A stretch of DNA of 64,000 nt. Origin: Hirudinaria manillensis. Its lineage: Eukaryota > Annelida > Clitellata > Hirudinida > Hirudinidae. Below, one piece after another: positions 60,381 to 64,000 of the stretch (position 1 is its first letter; every line of letters begins with the position of its first letter). The stretch is taken from positions 2,830,501 to 2,894,500 of the forward strand of contig CM067534.1 of NCBI GenBank assembly GCA_034509925.1, in the 5' to 3' direction. Position numbers and translations under genes: made by a program. Below the pieces are notes generated by a model. That model saw only the letters and a program-made list of their open reading frames with translations. It had not been told where the DNA came from and made no database searches.

Positions 60381-61240
60381 CATAATCACGGAAAAGAGGA
60401 AAATTTCTGGAATTCCGAGCCAAGAGCTATCAAGTTCAATGAACTGCTAAAAATGGGAGAGAATGTGGACCCTCGTGTGTTCAAATCCTGGCGTGGTCCG
60501 AATGCCCGAACTATGGACTTCTGGGATATTTTGGGAGAATGTGCCAATTGCGATACATCGATTCAATTCGATACGTCTTGTTGCAACAATTTTAATAATA
60601 ACATAATAAAGACGAAAAATCATTATTAATAATAATGATAATAATTTTTATAGTGTTAATATCAATGCATTTTTTAGATTGAGTTAGAAATGTTAAGATT
60701 CAGTATCCGTGTTTATTATGTTATGCAGATTTTTAACGTTAGGAACGATGTTGAATCTGAAGTAGTTGCTGAAATATAGCTAAATTATTACTAAACGTTC
60801 AATTATTTGAAATTATTAAACATTAAAATCGTTTTAACGATTTTAAACGATTAATTTAATAAAGCGATGATCGCAACAACAACAACAACAATAACAACAA
60901 CAACAAAAACAACAAATTAATTTTTTCTGCTTCGCAAGTGTTCCGAAGTGTTCCTTTCTTCCAAGAATGAACAACAACATTGGCTCGTGGCTAATGAGAA
61001 ACGTGTATCAATCAATCTACAGGTGCCATGGTTCAACATTGCCCCTCTTTCCCACCTGGTCTCTATGCACCCAATGCATGGAATTTCTCCGACATTCATG
61101 TTTTGAAATCGTTAGGTCTCAACAGAAGGCAGACGCTGGTTCATTTTACGATATTCCGCTCCAAGGAGCATCACATTTCGTCAGATGAATGCGTCAGAAA
61201 TCAAAATCGTGGTCCAAATCCCAACTTTGCATTCTGATAG
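60381..61240 (+). CDS. Unrecognised gene fragment, one or two exons
   Basis: After a good acceptor (TTTTGCAG, ending 60380) an open frame of about 80 codons starts HNHGKEENFWNSEPRAIKFN and contains WRGPNARTMDFWDILGECANC before a stop at 60627-60629. A second acceptor (AATCTACAG, ending 61021) opens a frame containing PPGLYAPNAWNFSDIHVLK (stop about 61236-61238); a rival frame ends at 61188. A GTCTTG donor inside the first exon would select the rival frame. I recognise no family. Composition is more protein-like than the flanking DNA, but gene structure, start and frame are unresolved. Confidence 0.35.
60874..60915. repeat. (AAC)n microsatellite
   Basis: AAC repeat with ATA and AAA interruptions between the two uncertain exons at 60381 and 61022. 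Confidence 0.9.
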
Positions 61241-61499
61241 CAGACCCCGAACGCGGCTTCCGCTCATACCGCGAAGTTTTTCCAACTTCTTGTAAACAAT
61301 AAAAAAATCTGAATTAGAAACAAGGAATAAAAGAATTTGTTCGCATTTTATTCCCACTCCAGTGCATCCAGTGAAAAATAAAACAAAACGCGAAAAAAAT
61401 AACGCAAACACAGCCGGAGTTGCAATTACAAAACAATTCTCCAGGCAAGTGTCAAGTAGACGGAGCGAAAAAAAGTCCACGCAAAGCATTTGACGAGAA

Positions 61500-61880
61500 A
61501 CAGCTCAAGACACTTTTCTTTCCAGGAGCTTCGTAGCTGCAAACACTATCGGCTCTCCACGTAGGCGTTCTCCACTGGAGTTTTGCACCGGGCGAGAGAA
61601 GTTTATGCCACTGCTTTGCAGCAGACAGCAATAGGAGCATACCATCCAGCGGTGAGGGAAATAGTATCTCCCCTTCGTTCGAGAGTGGCCCATAAGAGAC
61701 TGGGTTATAAAGCAACTAAGACGGGCACCTTTCCATCTACCCGGACTGCAACATTTCGCACACTCCACACTGTCAGACAGCTCTGCGGCATCGTTGCTGG
61801 TGATAATACAGTTCGGATAATTGTCTTGTTTTCCCTGAAAAGTTTGCTTTCGGATTTAGAAGTCTTTCGCTATCTCACAG
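61500..61880 (+). other. Probable 5' UTR exon/promoter of the following gene
   Basis: A GC-richer patch ending in a good donor (CTCACAG followed by GTATGA at 61881). Joining it to the acceptor at 62214 leaves the ATG at 62227 as the first start in the long frame, because translating through the patch gives a stop shortly after the junction. Read here as untranslated exon plus promoter. Confidence 0.4.
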
Positions 61881-62214
61881 GTATGACTTGACTTGACGTC
61901 GTCTAAGTTAATTTATTGATTGACTTTTTAATTAATAGATTTTTTAAAAATATTTTCTTGGATTTTAGATTAAAAAATATTTATTTTTATTGATACTTGA
62001 CAAAGTTTGAAAGAATTGACTATGATTGAAATTAATTACTTTGAAATTAATAATTTAAAGTAGTTAAAGTTCAATGTAAATAAACACTATTAATTAATTT
62101 ATTTTATTTTAATAATTAATAAATAAATAAAATTAACTAATTTTTAAATTTTCACTTCTATATAATGCAAGTTCTATCTCAAGCTCCAACCAAGTTTGAA
62201 TACTTTATTTCCAG

Positions 62215-64000
62215 TTCAACCACGAAATGATGAGCAACCGATACTCGTACAGTCTGAGAAGTGGCAGGCCATCCAGTGTCAGCGGCGACTCAAGCCTCCT
62301 ACTCGACAACTCCGCTCCGACCATTGGCAGAATTAAGGTCACCCGTAGTGGCCTGTCAGACGCGCCAAGGGATACTTCCCTCGATAGCTACCAGAAATAC
62401 AGCGTCAGAAGCGGCAGCGTCGATCGCTCCCTCAGCTACCTGAGCAAGAATCGCTCTCAGTCGTATGACGTGGCTCCAGGCATTTCCGTCAAAGTCCCGA
62501 GCAACTACGGAGTGTCCGTGAGCAGGGGTATCAACTACGATGATACGCCGGTCAGACATCTGAACGGAGTTGGGTCCAGTTCCACCTACCACAGTTACAA
62601 AGGAACGACTACCTTGGATAGCGGACTCGACTCAGGAATCAATTACAAACTCCCTCCCACCGGCTACGTGCCTTCAAGTGGCATCTCCGGTCACTACCGC
62701 TATACTCTGAAAGACACGGTGGGTGACTACGAACCGACTGCACCCCATGTTACGACCAGCCACTACCGTTACTCCTCCAAGGATTCATACGAGCCCACTC
62801 CTCTCGTTTCGACCAGGCATTATCGCTATTCCTCTGATAATCTGGTCGACTCTGATCTTGCTACCCCATTGAGGAAGACAGGACACGTTCCGAGATACGA
62901 TACTTTCTACAAACCTAGCGTCGGACCGAGCTATTTCTCGCCTGATTTCGAGAAGAGCAAGTTCGACCTACCTCCTTCGACTTCAAGTCACGTCAAAGTC
63001 AACTATTCCGCTACCTCCACTGCTGACGATGATCTGTACAAGCCTCACCTGTTCTCACCTTTGTACAACGACTCCCCTCTTACCAGAAGCTCCAGTCTGC
63101 CACACCTGGCTTCTCCTCCAAAAGTCTACCTGCCTGAAACCAGCACGTACAAGGCCTCAAAAGTGTCTTACACCTCTTCCTACCAGCCGAGACCACTGCC
63201 ATCCACAGACAATGACAATGACATCGAGGACAAAATCAAGGAGATCAAACGCAGAGCTCACTCCGAAAGGTCATTCGAGCCTTACCCCAGCTACAAACCA
63301 CCACGCGATATCTATCCCGGCAGCTATCTTCCATCCAGCCCTCTGGATTCTCTGAAGCCTCAACGGGATAGCCCAGAAACCGTCTATCGCAAGACAACCT
63401 ATAAGGTCTCATCAGATAGTCCCAGCTATCTTCCAAGCTCATACGAGCCCCCTCGCTACTACGATCTTGACCTTACGACTCCGGACGTACCGCTCCAACG
63501 CACGACGTACAAGATTTCTCGCGAGAGTCCAGCAGCCACCTACCGTCCCCTGTCTCCCTACGAGCCTAGCTACCCGTACGACGTGGATCTCGACTACCCA
63601 GAAGTCCAGCGTTACCACTACAAGATGTCCACGAGCTCCTATCCCCGCACTCGTAGCTACGACGACTACCCCTACAAGACTCTCGTTCCAGAGGTGCCGA
63701 GATCGAAAGTCACTCCGATTGTGGAAGCCCAGAACAAGGACCTTCTTCTCGAAGCCCAGAAGATCCTTGTGGGACCCAAAGTGCCGAGATCCGATAAGAA
63801 GCCAGAGTACCCTACCTTCGAAGACGTGGGTAGGGTTCCGACGGCCCCATCATTTAGCACCCCGCTGAGGCCTAAGAATGTCTACCTGGGTCATAGTGTC
63901 AGACTCACTTGCTCGACACACTCACTGCCCGAACCGAAAATATTCTGGTTCCACAATGACAAGCCTTTGTCCGGAGACTATAGACGTCGCATTTCGGTAG
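62215..64000 (+). CDS. Tyr/Ser/Pro-rich protein with Ig domain, N-terminal part (right edge open)
   Basis: After a TTTCCAG acceptor (ending 62214) a single exon stays open to the window edge. The first ATG is at 62227 (MMSNRYSYSLRSGRPSSVSG), giving 591 visible residues. Residues 1-530 are low-complexity, rich in Tyr, Ser, Pro, Arg and Thr, with short repeats: HYRY at about 156, 179 and 198, and YK(V/I/M)S units around 385-475. An immunoglobulin I-set-like domain starts near residue 540 (PSFSTPLRPKNVYLGHSVRL) with Cys562 and Trp574 in place, followed by FHNDKPL. An unstructured leader before Ig repeats is seen in muscle and actin-associated proteins such as palladin/myotilin, titin/twitchin and obscurin families, but the exact family cannot be decided from this part. 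No signal peptide is present, so it is probably intracellular. Confidence 0.75.

Overview
The window is nuclear DNA from an animal. It is AT-rich. Coding sequence is split into many short, relatively GC-rich exons with GT-AG (sometimes GC-AG) introns, and the introns are full of AAT, AATC and GAT microsatellites. The gene content (PACSIN, RER1, DDB1, AGPAT5, OAF, CHAF1B, MYB) is bilaterian. Protein divergence and intron density would suit a spiralian such as an annelid or mollusc, but that placement is inference and nothing here proves a species. All coding models were built by hand from splice sites, reading phase and protein-family knowledge.

Layout, left to right. (1) Positions 1-6575, minus strand: the 5' part of a PACSIN/syndapin gene (F-BAR domain), running off the left edge. 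(2) 9365-11300, plus: RER1, with the first coding exon uncertain. (3) 12763-16438 and 18375-26859, plus: two tandem paralogues for type I membrane proteins. Each has a signal peptide, a discoidin-like domain, two WSC-type Cys domains, a short Cys-rich EGF-like segment and one transmembrane helix with almost no cytoplasmic tail. Both genes have 11 exons in identical phases. The second copy has been invaded: an antisense R2-clade non-LTR retrotransposon with a long intact ORF lies in intron 2, and an 851-bp hAT-like element with a perfect 8-bp target duplication lies in intron 7. It also uses two GC-AG introns. (4) 27433-39387, plus: complete DDB1 in 28 exons. (5) 39791-43369, minus: complete AGPAT5-type acyltransferase, convergent with DDB1. 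(6) 43769-45689, plus: complete OAF, divergent from AGPAT5. (7) 47353-52141, plus: CHAF1B (CAF-1 p60) in 12 exons. (8) 53479-58080, plus: a compact three-repeat MYB protein in 10 exons. (9) 60381-61240: weakly supported exons of an unrecognised gene. (10) 62215-64000, plus: the start of a Tyr/Ser/Pro-rich protein that enters an Ig domain and runs off the right edge.

Most genes here are unrelated housekeeping genes. DDB1 (CRL4 ligase, DNA damage), CHAF1B (replication-coupled chromatin assembly) and MYB (cell-cycle transcription) share a broad cell-cycle theme, but nothing in the sequence shows co-regulation. The least familiar content is the tandem discoidin/WSC/EGF receptor pair and the mobile elements inside its second copy.
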